This document shows positions 32,740-42,353 of a stretch of 64,000 nucleotides of DNA, piece by piece (positions within the stretch are counted from its first letter, which is position 1; each line of letters starts with the position of its first letter). The stretch spans positions 310,001 through 374,000 of the forward strand of contig CAVYJC010000003.1 of NCBI GenBank assembly GCA_963768715.1. Reading direction: 5' to 3'. Position numbers and translations under genes: made by a program. This DNA is from DATKEJ01 sp963768715. GTDB lineage: Bacteria; Bacteroidota; Rhodothermia; Rhodothermales; DATKEJ01. The notes below the pieces were generated by a model that was not told the origin of the DNA, searched no databases, and worked only from the letters and a program-made list of their open reading frames with translations.

Positions 32740-33039
32740 TCAAACATCTTCGAAGAAATCTATTTCGCCGTCCGCCAGGGTCACGATCGCTTTCTTGTAC
32801 GATCGCTCCTTCCCTTCGATCAGGCCCGCGCGCGTGAACCGACGACGGTTCTTGCCGCGGACAATCATCGTGCGGACCTTTTTGATAGATACGCCCGGAT
32901 ACCGCTGCTCGACTGCTTTGCGGATTTCAATTTTGTTAGCGTCCTTCCGCACTTCGAATGCGTAATGCCGCCCTTCGTCAGAGAGGCGCGTCATCTTTTC
33001 AGTAACGATCGGACGAATCAGGATTAACGGGTCGATCAT
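32740..33039 (-). CDS. rplW: 50S ribosomal protein L23
   Basis: 99 residues: LIRPIVTEKMTRLSDEGRHY, VEQRYPGVSIKKVRTMIVRG and an end VTLADGEIDFFEDV. L23 lies at the tunnel exit and docks trigger factor and SRP. It starts only 3 bp after the rplD stop. Confidence 0.95.
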   Translation of the reverse strand: MIDPLILIRPIVTEKMTRLSDEGRHYAFEVRKDANKIEIRKAVEQRYPGVSIKKVRTMIVRGKNRRRFTRAGLIEGKERSYKKAIVTLADGEIDFFEDV

Positions 33040-33042
33040 CTT

Positions 33043-33717
33043 CTACCCCTCCTCCGTGGTTTCGATTGCGGGTTCTTCGGCGGCTGCTGCACCGCCAAGC
33101 GCACCCGTCAGTCGCTGCAGGCCGCTCTCCTGGAATACCAGCACGCCTGCATTGAGCAAGTCGTAGGTCGAAGCGCTGGCTGCGTCGACGACCGATACGC
33201 GGGGCAAGTTGCGACCCGACTTGTAGAGGTTCACGTCGGCGCTTCCCGTCAAGACGAGCACCTTCTTGTCGGCCAGCTCCAGCGCGGCGAGCATGGCTAC
33301 CATGTCGCTCGTCTTCGGCTGATCGAAAGAGAAGTCCTCGAGCACGCGGATGGCATCTTCACGAGCCTTGTAGGTCAGTGCAGACTTCCGCGCGAGCGCT
33401 TTCGTCTTGCGATTGACGCCGACGGTATAGCTTCTCGGGCGGGGCCCGAACGTGCGACCGCCACCCGGCCAGAGCGGCGAACGGATCGTACCGACCCGTG
33501 CCCGGCCCGTGCCTTTCTGACGCCACGGCTTTGCGCCGCCGCCGCGAACTTCTCCGCGCTCTTTCGTCTTGTGAGTACCCTGACGGCCGTTTGCCTGAAT
33601 CGATCGGACGTCGAGCCAGATCGCATGATCATTGGGCTCGATCCCGAAGACGCTCTCATCGAGCGTCACCGAGCGCCTCGTGGCCTTCCCGTCAGACTTG
33701 TAAACCTTGAGTTTCAT
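33043..33717 (-). CDS. rplD: 50S ribosomal protein L4
   Basis: 224 residues: the tunnel loop GGAKPWRQKGTGRARVGTIR with the preceding HKTKERGEVRGG is intact, and a globular domain with VLVLTGSADVNLYKSGRNLP follows. The C-terminal tail (AAAAEEPAIETTEEG) is slightly acidic and extra. In E. coli L4 regulates S10 transcription and translation; no leader structure could be identified here. It lies 21 bp after rplC. Confidence 0.96.
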   Translation of the reverse strand: MKLKVYKSDGKATRRSVTLDESVFGIEPNDHAIWLDVRSIQANGRQGTHKTKERGEVRGGGAKPWRQKGTGRARVGTIRSPLWPGGGRTFGPRPRSYTVGVNRKTKALARKSALTYKAREDAIRVLEDFSFDQPKTSDMVAMLAALELADKKVLVLTGSADVNLYKSGRNLPRVSVVDAASASTYDLLNAGVLVFQESGLQRLTGALGGAAAAEEPAIETTEEG

Positions 33718-33738
33718 GATCGTCTTCGTGACGTCTGC

Positions 33739-34365
33739 TTACGCCTTGACTATCCGTACATATCCATTCTTGGGACCGGGAACGCCGCCGCGAATCAGCA
33801 GCAAGTTGTTCTCCGGGTAGAGTGCTACCACTCTGAGATTCTGCGTGGTGACTTGAGCATTGCCCATTCGCCCCCCCATGCGGGTCCCTTTAAACACACG
33901 CGACGGGTCGGATGACTGTCCGATCGATCCCGGTGCGCGCTGGCGATTGTGCTGACCGTGGGTCACCATGCCCACACCGCTGAAACCGTGCCGGCGCACC
34001 ACGCCTTGAAAACCTTTGCCCTTCGACTTGCCGGTCACATGAACCTTGTCTCCCGAGGCAAACACGTCTTCCAGTCGGATTTCAGCTCCGAGCTCGACGT
34101 CTTCCATTCCGAAGTCGCGGAATTCAGCCAGACCGACCCGCGGATCCACACCGGCGGCGCGGAAATGCCCCTTCAGCGCATTCGTCACGCGCTTTGATTT
34201 TCGGTCGCCATAGCCGAACTGGACGCTCGCGTAGCCGTCCTTCTCGACATTCTTGACCTGCGTCACCACACACGGTTCGATTTCAAAAACCGTGCAGGGG
34301 ATCTGGTCACCGTCTTCGTTGAAGACGCTGGTCATACCGAGCTTTTTTCCGATTAATCCTGTCAT
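33739..34365 (-). CDS. rplC: 50S ribosomal protein L3
   Basis: 208 residues from the ATG at 34365 (MTGLIGKKLGMTSVFNEDGD); five extra codons are possible from 34380. The loop near GFSGVGMVTHGQHNRQRAPG carries the glutamine that is methylated in E. coli and reaches the peptidyl transferase centre. It lies 51 bp after the inserted lipoprotein gene, not next to rpsJ as is usual. Confidence 0.96.
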   Translation of the reverse strand: MTGLIGKKLGMTSVFNEDGDQIPCTVFEIEPCVVTQVKNVEKDGYASVQFGYGDRKSKRVTNALKGHFRAAGVDPRVGLAEFRDFGMEDVELGAEIRLEDVFASGDKVHVTGKSKGKGFQGVVRRHGFSGVGMVTHGQHNRQRAPGSIGQSSDPSRVFKGTRMGGRMGNAQVTTQNLRVVALYPENNLLLIRGGVPGPKNGYVRIVKA

Positions 34366-34416
34366 CGCTATTCTCTGCATTCGGCCCCGGATAATCCTCC
34401 AAAGCCGCGTTTACAA

Positions 34417-34917
34417 TCAGGTCCCGGTTCGTTTATCGAGCGTCGCCGTTAGTGGAAGCCCCGACACGATGCCGCCGAACTCTCCGAGGTCTATGCCCAG
34501 ACCTTGCAGATCGGAGCCCGAGAACGTCAGTTTCAGTTCGTTATCCGATTCGAACGAGTATCCCATCTCCAGATCCTGATCGAAATCGCTACCGGAAAGC
34601 GTCACTTTCCCTGCGGGCGTATTCACATCATACTGGCCACTCACGTTGGCCAACTCGCCACTTGGGTCGGAGACGACAATCTGCACACTGGAGTTCGAAC
34701 CGAACGTCGCAACCAGGTTCAGGTCGCCCAGAACGTTGAGCGGTCCGGCATTAAGTGAAACAGCATCCCACGTCCCAACAAAACGGTCGGTATCATCATC
34801 GGTCTTGGGATCCGAGCTGTCGCAGCCGGTCCAGACCAGAATGATGGCGGCCATAAAGGCTGCGAACAGTCGGTTCGCATTCCGTAATGATCGCGGATGA
34901 TGGGTGAGCGGCAACAT
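34417..34917 (-). CDS. Putative lipoprotein inserted in the S10 operon
   Basis: A 166-residue protein with a basic N-terminus, hydrophobic stretch and lipobox ending WTGC (Cys32). A short Asp-rich linker (DSSDPKTDDDTD) follows, then a domain that opens FVGTWDAVSLNAG and continues with alternating beta strands, resembling small lipocalin-like lipoproteins. It should be anchored in the envelope. It starts 5 bp after the rpsJ stop and ends 51 bp before rplC, so it is probably transcribed with the ribosomal genes. No ribosomal role is visible. The family is not recognised with certainty. Confidence 0.8.
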   Translation of the reverse strand: MLPLTHHPRSLRNANRLFAAFMAAIILVWTGCDSSDPKTDDDTDRFVGTWDAVSLNAGPLNVLGDLNLVATFGSNSSVQIVVSDPSGELANVSGQYDVNTPAGKVTLSGSDFDQDLEMGYSFESDNELKLTFSGSDLQGLGIDLGEFGGIVSGLPLTATLDKRTGT

Positions 34918-34922
34918 TCTGG

Positions 34923-35231
34923 TCAGACCTTAATTTCGACGTCCACGCCGCTGGGTAATTCAAGCTTCATGAGCGCATCGACCGTCTTGCTGCTGGTTGA
35001 CAGAATGTCGATCAGCCGATTGTGGCGTCTCGACTCAAACTGTTCCCGGCTCTTCTTGTCGACGTGCGGGGATCGAAGCACCGTGTAGATGGTCTTCTTT
35101 GTCGGCAGCGGAATGGGTCCGCTGACGACTGCACCGGTCGATTTTACGGTCCGAATAATCTTCTCGGCGCTCTTGTCGATCAGATTATGATCGTACGACT
35201 TGAGCTTGATCCGGATTTTCTGGCTTGCCAT
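34923..35231 (-). CDS. rpsJ: 30S ribosomal protein S10
   Basis: 102 residues: MASQKIRIKLKSYDHNLIDK, then KTIYTVLRSPHVDKKSREQF and the C-terminal MKLELPSGVDVEIKV. It also binds NusB in antitermination. It starts 40 bp after tuf; the gap is almost entirely TAGTCAC/TAGTCAT heptamers. Confidence 0.97.
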   Translation of the reverse strand: MASQKIRIKLKSYDHNLIDKSAEKIIRTVKSTGAVVSGPIPLPTKKTIYTVLRSPHVDKKSREQFESRRHNRLIDILSTSSKTVDALMKLELPSGVDVEIKV

Positions 35232-35235
35232 GAAT

Positions 35236-35270
35236 TAGTCACTAGTCATTAGTCACTAGTCATTAGTAGG
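35236..35270. repeat. Heptamer array inside the ribosomal cluster, TAGTCAC/TAGTCAT
   Basis: Five 7-bp units (TAGTCAC twice, TAGTCAT twice, TAGTAGG) fill the space between the tuf stop codon (35272-35274) and the rpsJ start codon (35229-35231). The gap between these two essential genes is almost nothing but repeat. Confidence 0.9.
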
Positions 35271-35271
35271 A

Positions 35272-36462
35272 CTAGTCGAGGATTTTCGTGACGACGCCGG
35301 CGCCGACGGTACGACCGCCTTCGCGGATAGCGAAGCGCAGGCCGTCTTCCATGGCGATCGGCTGGATCAGCTTCACCGTGAACTGCGTGTTGTCGCCCGG
35401 CATGACCATCTCCACTCCCGCCGGCAGATCAATGTCGCCCGTTACGTCCGTCGTACGGAAGTAAAACTGCGGCCGGTATCCCTTGAAAAACGGCGTGTGG
35501 CGGCCTCCCTCATCCTTCGAAAGCACGTACACCTCCGACTCAAATTCCTTGTGCGGCGTCACCGATCCCGGCTTCGCAACCACCATCCCGCGCTCTACCG
35601 CCTCCTTGTCGATTCCGCGAAGCAGCAGCCCCACGTTGTCGCCCGCCTCACCGCGGTCCAAAAGCTTGCGGAACATCTCTACCCCCGTCACCACCGAAGA
35701 CTGCTTCGCATCGTGGATCCCAAGAATGTCGACCGTCTCACCCACCTTGATCACGCCCCGCTCGATCCGACCCGTCACCACCGTCCCGCGACCCGTGATC
35801 GAAAACACGTCCTCGATCGGCATCAAAAACGGCTTGTCCACGTCGCGCTCCGGCGTCGGAATGTAGCTGTCAACCGCCTCCATCAACTCCAGTACCGACT
35901 TCTCCCCGTCTTCCTCCCCGTTGAGCGCACGCAGCGCGCTCCCGCGGATCACAGGAATGTCATCGCCAGGAAACTCGTACTGGTTCAATAGATCGCGAAT
36001 CTCCATCTCCACCAACTCCAACAACTCCTCGTCGTCGACCAGGTCCACCTTGTTCATGTACACGATCAGGTACGGAACTCCCACCTGACGCGCCAGCAAA
36101 ATGTGCTCGCGCGTCTGCGGCATCGGCCCGTCCGTCGCCGCCACCACCAGTATCGCCCCGTCCATCTGCGCCGCACCCGTAACCATGTTCTTTACATAGT
36201 CCGCGTGGCCCGGACAATCCACGTGCGCATAGTGACGATTCTCCGTCTCGTACTCCACGTGTGCCGTCGCGATCGTGATACCACGCTCTCGCTCCTCCGG
36301 CGCATTGTCAATCGAGTCAAACGAACGAATCGTCACCCCCGATACGTGCTTCGCAAGCACCATCGTGATCGCTGCCGTCAACGTCGTCTTACCATGATCA
36401 ACGTGACCAATCGTACCCACGTTAACGTGAGGCTTCGTGCGCTGAAACGTCTCCTTTGCCAT
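35272..36462 (-). CDS. tuf: Elongation factor Tu
   Basis: 396 residues: G1 GHVDHGKT (19-26), G2 region RERGITI, G3 DCPGHADY and G4 NKVD, then domains 2 and 3 ending GGRTVGAGVVTKILD. It brings aminoacyl-tRNA to the A site. Unlike most genes here it has a clear ribosome-binding site (AGGAG, 9 bases from the ATG). The gap to fusA (85 bp) holds a GC-rich 6-bp inverted repeat at 36483-36501. No second tuf copy is in the window. Confidence 0.97.
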   Translation of the reverse strand: MAKETFQRTKPHVNVGTIGHVDHGKTTLTAAITMVLAKHVSGVTIRSFDSIDNAPEERERGITIATAHVEYETENRHYAHVDCPGHADYVKNMVTGAAQMDGAILVVAATDGPMPQTREHILLARQVGVPYLIVYMNKVDLVDDEELLELVEMEIRDLLNQYEFPGDDIPVIRGSALRALNGEEDGEKSVLELMEAVDSYIPTPERDVDKPFLMPIEDVFSITGRGTVVTGRIERGVIKVGETVDILGIHDAKQSSVVTGVEMFRKLLDRGEAGDNVGLLLRGIDKEAVERGMVVAKPGSVTPHKEFESEVYVLSKDEGGRHTPFFKGYRPQFYFRTTDVTGDIDLPAGVEMVMPGDNTQFTVKLIQPIAMEDGLRFAIREGGRTVGAGVVTKILD

Positions 36463-36464
36463 AA

Positions 36465-36476
36465 CTCTTATCTCCT
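36465..36476 (-). promoter_or_regulatory. Strong ribosome-binding site of tuf
   Basis: On the minus strand the tuf leader contains AGGAG followed by nine bases and the ATG at 36462. It stands out because most genes in this window lack a recognisable Shine-Dalgarno sequence. It fits the high expression expected of EF-Tu. Confidence 0.7.
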
Positions 36477-36547
36477 AATTTGAGCGCGCCCGCAGCGCGC
36501 TTCGTCGTTTATCGACGTTTGGACGTTTACTGTCTCTTTTTTGATCG

Positions 36548-38659
36548 TTAAGCTTCTACTTCAACTTTGACCGATGAAACAACCTCTTCGACGACCGAGC
36601 GAGGCGCCGCATCATAGCGGTCGAATTGCATCGAGTAGATCGCCCGACCCTGCGTAAGGGAACGCAGGTCGGTTGAGTATCCAAACATTTCCGCCAGCGG
36701 CACGAGGGCCTTGATGACCTGGGCGTCGGCTCGCTGTGTCATACCGTCGATTCGGCCGCGGCGACTATTCAAGTCACTGATCACGTCGCCCATATATTCT
36801 TCGGGCGTGGTGACCTCGACCGACATGACGGGCTCCATGAGGACCGGCTTCGCCCGACGCGCGGCTTCACGGAATGCCATCCGTCCGGCGATTTCGAACG
36901 AAATCTGATCCGAGTCCACGTTGTGCGTCTTCCCGTCGTAGAGGCGGGCCTTAACGCCTTCGATCGCGTAACCGGCCAGCGGCCCCTGACCGAGCGCCGA
37001 CTTGATGCCCTTCTCCACCGAAGGAATAAACTCACGAGGGATTGCCCCCCCTTTGATGTCGTTGATAAACTCGAATCCGGTTCCATCTTCGACCGGTGAG
37101 AACTCGATATAGACATCCGCGAACTGGCCGCGACCGCCGCTCTGCTTCTTGTGGATGTAGTGGTGATCGACGGTCTCGGTGATAGCTTCGCGATAGGCAA
37201 CCTGCGGTCTGCCAACGTTCGCTTCGACTTTGAACTCACGCTTGAGACGATCGACGATAATCTCAAGGTGGAGCTCACCCATACCGGCGATGATCGTCTG
37301 CCCGCTTTCCTGATCGGAGCTGACGCGGAAGGTCGGATCCTCTTCGGCGAGCTTCTGCAGAGCGACCGAAATCTTGTCGTTATCGGCCTGCGTCTTCGGC
37401 TCCACCGCGATCCGGATGACGGGCTCCGGGAAGTCCATCTGCTCAAGCTGGATCGGCTTGTCGGGATCAGCGAGCGTGTCGCCTGTGCGGACTTTCTTCA
37501 GTCCGACCGCGGCAAAGATTTCGCCCGCGCGCACGGAATCGACATCTTCGCGCGAATTGGCGTGCATCAGAAGCAGCCGGCCGAATCGTTCTTTCGAATT
37601 GGTCGATACGTTCAGGACCGCGCTTCCCTTGGGGCATGTGCCGCTGTAAACGCGGCAGTAGGTCAGTTTTCCGACGAACGGGTCGGTAATGATTTTGAAT
37701 GCGATCGCACTGAACGGTGCATCCGGATCACACGATCTCGTTTCGACGGCGCCCGTGTTCGGGTTGACGCCCTCGATGGGAGGCGTGTCCAGCGGACTCG
37801 GCAGGTAGTCGATCACGCCGTCGAGCAGGCGTTGTACACCTTTGTTCTTGAATGCCGAACCACAGAAGACCGGAGTAATCAGGTTGTTGACGGAGGCGCT
37901 CCGCACCACGGCCTTGATCTCGTCGCTGGTGATCTCTTCGCCATCGAGGTACTTCATCAACAGCGTATCGTCGAGATCCGCAACGGCCTCGAGGAGGTTG
38001 ATCCTCCAATGACGGGCATCTTTAACGAGGTCGTGAGGCACCTCGATCTCGTCCCACGTATTACCCTGCGACTCATCGTGCCAGACGATGGCCTTGTTTG
38101 CAATCAGGTCAATGACGCCGCGGAACAGCGGGCCTTGTCCGATCGGAATCTGGACCGGCACCGGATTTGCCTTCAGCCGATCCTTCATCATTTTGACGGC
38201 GCCCTCGAAATCGGCGCCCGTGCGATCCATCTTGTTGATGAATGCAATGCGAGGCACGCCATACCTGTCGGCCTGGCGCCACACGGTTTCAGACTGCGGC
38301 TCGACACCGCCTACGGCGCAGAACAGCGCCACAGCGCCGTCCAATACGCGCAGTGAACGCTCGACCTCGATGGTGAAATCAACGTGGCCGGGCGTATCGA
38401 TAATATTGATGCGGTGGTCCTTCCAATAGCAGGTCGTGGCAGCACTCGTGATGGTGATGCCGCGCTCTTTCTCCTGCTCCATCCAGTCCATCGTGGCGCC
38501 GCCCTCATGGACCTCACCGACGCGATGAATCCTGCCCGTATAGAACAGGATACGCTCGGTCGTCGTGGTCTTGCCGGCGTCGATATGCGCCATAATCCCG
38601 ATGTTTCGGGTCTTAGGGAGCGGGAACGCCTGTCCGTTGCTACTCATCATTCTATTCAT
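36548..38659 (-). CDS. fusA: Elongation factor G
   Basis: About 703 residues. The GTPase motifs are AHIDAGKTTTTERILFYTG (G1), RGITITSAATTCYW (G2), DTPGHVDF (G3) and NKMDRTGADF (G4). Domains IV-V run to the C-terminus; the segment HKKQSGGRGQFADVYIEF is standard for the translocase. The true start may be the ATG at 38647 (MSSNGQAFPLPKTRN). It lies 30 bp after rpsG. Confidence 0.97.
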   Translation of the reverse strand: MNRMMSSNGQAFPLPKTRNIGIMAHIDAGKTTTTERILFYTGRIHRVGEVHEGGATMDWMEQEKERGITITSAATTCYWKDHRINIIDTPGHVDFTIEVERSLRVLDGAVALFCAVGGVEPQSETVWRQADRYGVPRIAFINKMDRTGADFEGAVKMMKDRLKANPVPVQIPIGQGPLFRGVIDLIANKAIVWHDESQGNTWDEIEVPHDLVKDARHWRINLLEAVADLDDTLLMKYLDGEEITSDEIKAVVRSASVNNLITPVFCGSAFKNKGVQRLLDGVIDYLPSPLDTPPIEGVNPNTGAVETRSCDPDAPFSAIAFKIITDPFVGKLTYCRVYSGTCPKGSAVLNVSTNSKERFGRLLLMHANSREDVDSVRAGEIFAAVGLKKVRTGDTLADPDKPIQLEQMDFPEPVIRIAVEPKTQADNDKISVALQKLAEEDPTFRVSSDQESGQTIIAGMGELHLEIIVDRLKREFKVEANVGRPQVAYREAITETVDHHYIHKKQSGGRGQFADVYIEFSPVEDGTGFEFINDIKGGAIPREFIPSVEKGIKSALGQGPLAGYAIEGVKARLYDGKTHNVDSDQISFEIAGRMAFREAARRAKPVLMEPVMSVEVTTPEEYMGDVISDLNSRRGRIDGMTQRADAQVIKALVPLAEMFGYSTDLRSLTQGRAIYSMQFDRYDAAPRSVVEEVVSSVKVEVEA

Positions 38660-38689
38660 GAACCGGATCGAGATCCGGCGTTCTCATCA

Positions 38690-39157
38690 TCAGAACCGGA
38701 AGTGGGCGAACGCTTTGTTCGCTTCAGCCATCCGGTGGGTATCATCTTTCTTCCGTACAGCACCACCCTCACCGCGGGAGGCACTGATCAACTCATTGGC
38801 CAGGCGGTTCGCCATGCTTTTGTCGGCACGGGCTCGCGCGTACTGAATCAGCCATCTGAAGGCGAGCGAGATCCGACGATCGGCACGAACCTCGAGCGGA
38901 ACCTGGTAGGTGGCTCCACCGACCCGGCGGCTGCGCACCTCAACCATGGGAGCGACATTCTCTACAGCCTTCTTAAAGACTTCGATTCCCTGCTCACCGG
39001 TCCTCTCTTCAATAACGTCAAAGGCCCCGTACACGATCTTCTGCGAAATGCTCTTCTTGCCGTTCATCATCACGGCATTGATGAAGCGCGATACGAGGAG
39101 ATCGCTGTACAGCGGATCGGGTCCCGCCTGAATCTTTTCGGCTTGTCTTCTACGCAT
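38690..39157 (-). CDS. rpsG: 30S ribosomal protein S7
   Basis: 155 residues: MRRRQAEKIQAGPDPLYSDL, SRRVGGATYQVPLEVRADRR and RLANELISASRGEGGAVRKK. S7 nucleates the 16S head and in E. coli represses the str operon. It lies 49 bp after rpsL. Confidence 0.97.
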   Translation of the reverse strand: MRRRQAEKIQAGPDPLYSDLLVSRFINAVMMNGKKSISQKIVYGAFDVIEERTGEQGIEVFKKAVENVAPMVEVRSRRVGGATYQVPLEVRADRRISLAFRWLIQYARARADKSMANRLANELISASRGEGGAVRKKDDTHRMAEANKAFAHFRF

Positions 39158-39206
39158 AGCCTAATACGTGATTTCTAACAGTCAACTTTATAGCAGCCAG
39201 GCCAGT

Positions 39207-39578
39207 CTACCTAGGCCGCTTGGCCCCGTATTTCGAACGACTCTGTCTGCGATCTTCCACACCGGCAGTGTCGAGAGCACCCCTGACAATGTGATACTTC
39301 ACGCCGGGCAGGTCTTTAACACGACCTCCTCGAACGAGCACAATGGAGTGCTCCTGCAGATTGTGTCCCTCTCCCGGGATGTAGGCCGTAACCTCAATCC
39401 CGTTCGTCAACCGCACCCGCGCTACCTTCCGGAGTGCGGAGTTCGGTTTCTTTGGGGTCGTCGTGTATACCCTGGTACACACGCCCCGCCGCTGCGGGCA
39501 CTGACTCAGCGCCGGCGCTTTGGTCTTCTTGACCTTGCTTTGCCGGCCCTTGCGAACTAACTGCTGTATCGTCGGCAC
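39207..39578 (-). CDS. rpsL: 30S ribosomal protein S12
   Basis: About 123 residues from a GTG codon at 39578, where the family start (PTIQQLVRKGRQ) begins. The open frame extends 14 more codons to 39620 but that segment has no counterpart in S12. The decoding loop TTTPKKPNSALRK and RVKDLPGVKYH keep the lysines whose loss gives streptomycin resistance. It is the first gene of the str part. Confidence 0.93.
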   Translation of the reverse strand: MPTIQQLVRKGRQSKVKKTKAPALSQCPQRRGVCTRVYTTTPKKPNSALRKVARVRLTNGIEVTAYIPGEGHNLQEHSIVLVRGGRVKDLPGVKYHIVRGALDTAGVEDRRQSRSKYGAKRPR

Positions 39579-39752
39579 GTCGAAAATCTGGTTGTTGTTC
39601 GGCCGCGAATCACAGTACATGACGTCGCGGCCAAATTTTGCGACAGAAAAGGAAAATACACCAGACTTCGCTTCATAGGCAAGAATTTGCCCGGTGCAAT
39701 ATCAAGATGCGCTGAATAATAACCGCTAAGGCTGGAGATTCTTGCACTAACT

Positions 39753-39780
39753 CGATATAGCGATATATATCACTATATCG
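39753..39780. promoter_or_regulatory. AT-rich near-perfect 28-bp palindrome between ftsH and rpsL
   Basis: Outer arms CGATATAG and CTATATCG are perfect complements; the central 12 bases are also nearly self-complementary. It is AT-rich and has no T-tract downstream on either strand, so it is not a classic terminator. It could be an operator or a processing site in the leader of the str-S10-spc-alpha cluster. Confidence 0.5.
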
Positions 39781-39796
39781 ATCGTGATGATCTGCC

Positions 39797-41851
<2,055 letters not shown>

Positions 41852-41975
41852 CGATAGTGGTCATTGAGGAGCGCAGCCTGAGAAGCGCTCATCTCCAAGA
41901 CAAAGTTAAACTGCCGAACCCTCGAAAGGATGCACGGTTCCGGCACCGGTGGAACGCACGCCCCGCCGCTGCGAC

Positions 41976-42353
41976 TCAGGGGTCCCCGGGAGGTGGCGGT
42001 CGCAGGTCAGAATCAGGCCGGTAGGCTTTCGACGAATCGGGCGTCATCGGCTCCGGGACGAGTGTCTCATCGTCGTTCTCGCCGGGCCCTATTTCGCCCG
42101 TCGCAGGGGGTTCATCCGAGGCTTCCTCGCTCGTCGCCACGTCAACAGCCGACTCACTCTGACGTTCGACGACGGCGAGGGCGGTCCGTGCCGCTACGAG
42201 GCCATTGCGCAGCGCGACGGCGCGCTTCCCGTACGGTGTCGATCCGAAGTTCGTTGCGACCGCACCGTAGAGGGAGTGCAGAGTCATCGGCACAGGGATC
42301 AGGCCGTCGACGAAATATTCGGGCTCCTGCCAGGTTATCTCGGGCGCTTTTGG
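41976..42353 (-). CDS. 3' remainder of the TPR lipoprotein gene, out of frame
   Basis: In the adjacent frame the coding sequence continues beyond the frameshift at 42348-42351, from PEITWQEPEYFVDGLIPVP through TLHSLYGAVATNFGSTPYGK to a proline-rich end. It starts exactly where the main frame loses protein-like sequence, and removing one A from the AAAA run joins them. The join gives 1,087 residues. The whole gene is then an exact multiple of three. Confidence 0.75.
   Translation of the reverse strand, partial: PKAPEITWQEPEYFVDGLIPVPMTLHSLYGAVATNFGSTPYGKRAVALRNGLVAARTALAVVERQSESAVDVATSEEASDEPPATGEIGPGENDDETLVPEPMTPDSSKAYRPDSDLRPPPPGDP

Noticed and set aside
36483..36501. Attenuator in the fusA-tuf gap
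   Set aside because: The AGCGCG/CGCGCT stem is short and there is no T-tract; it was kept only as a remark under tuf.
37151..38356. A 401-codon open frame antisense to fusA
   Set aside because: EF-G on the other strand is complete and highly conserved; the antisense product has no recognisable features.
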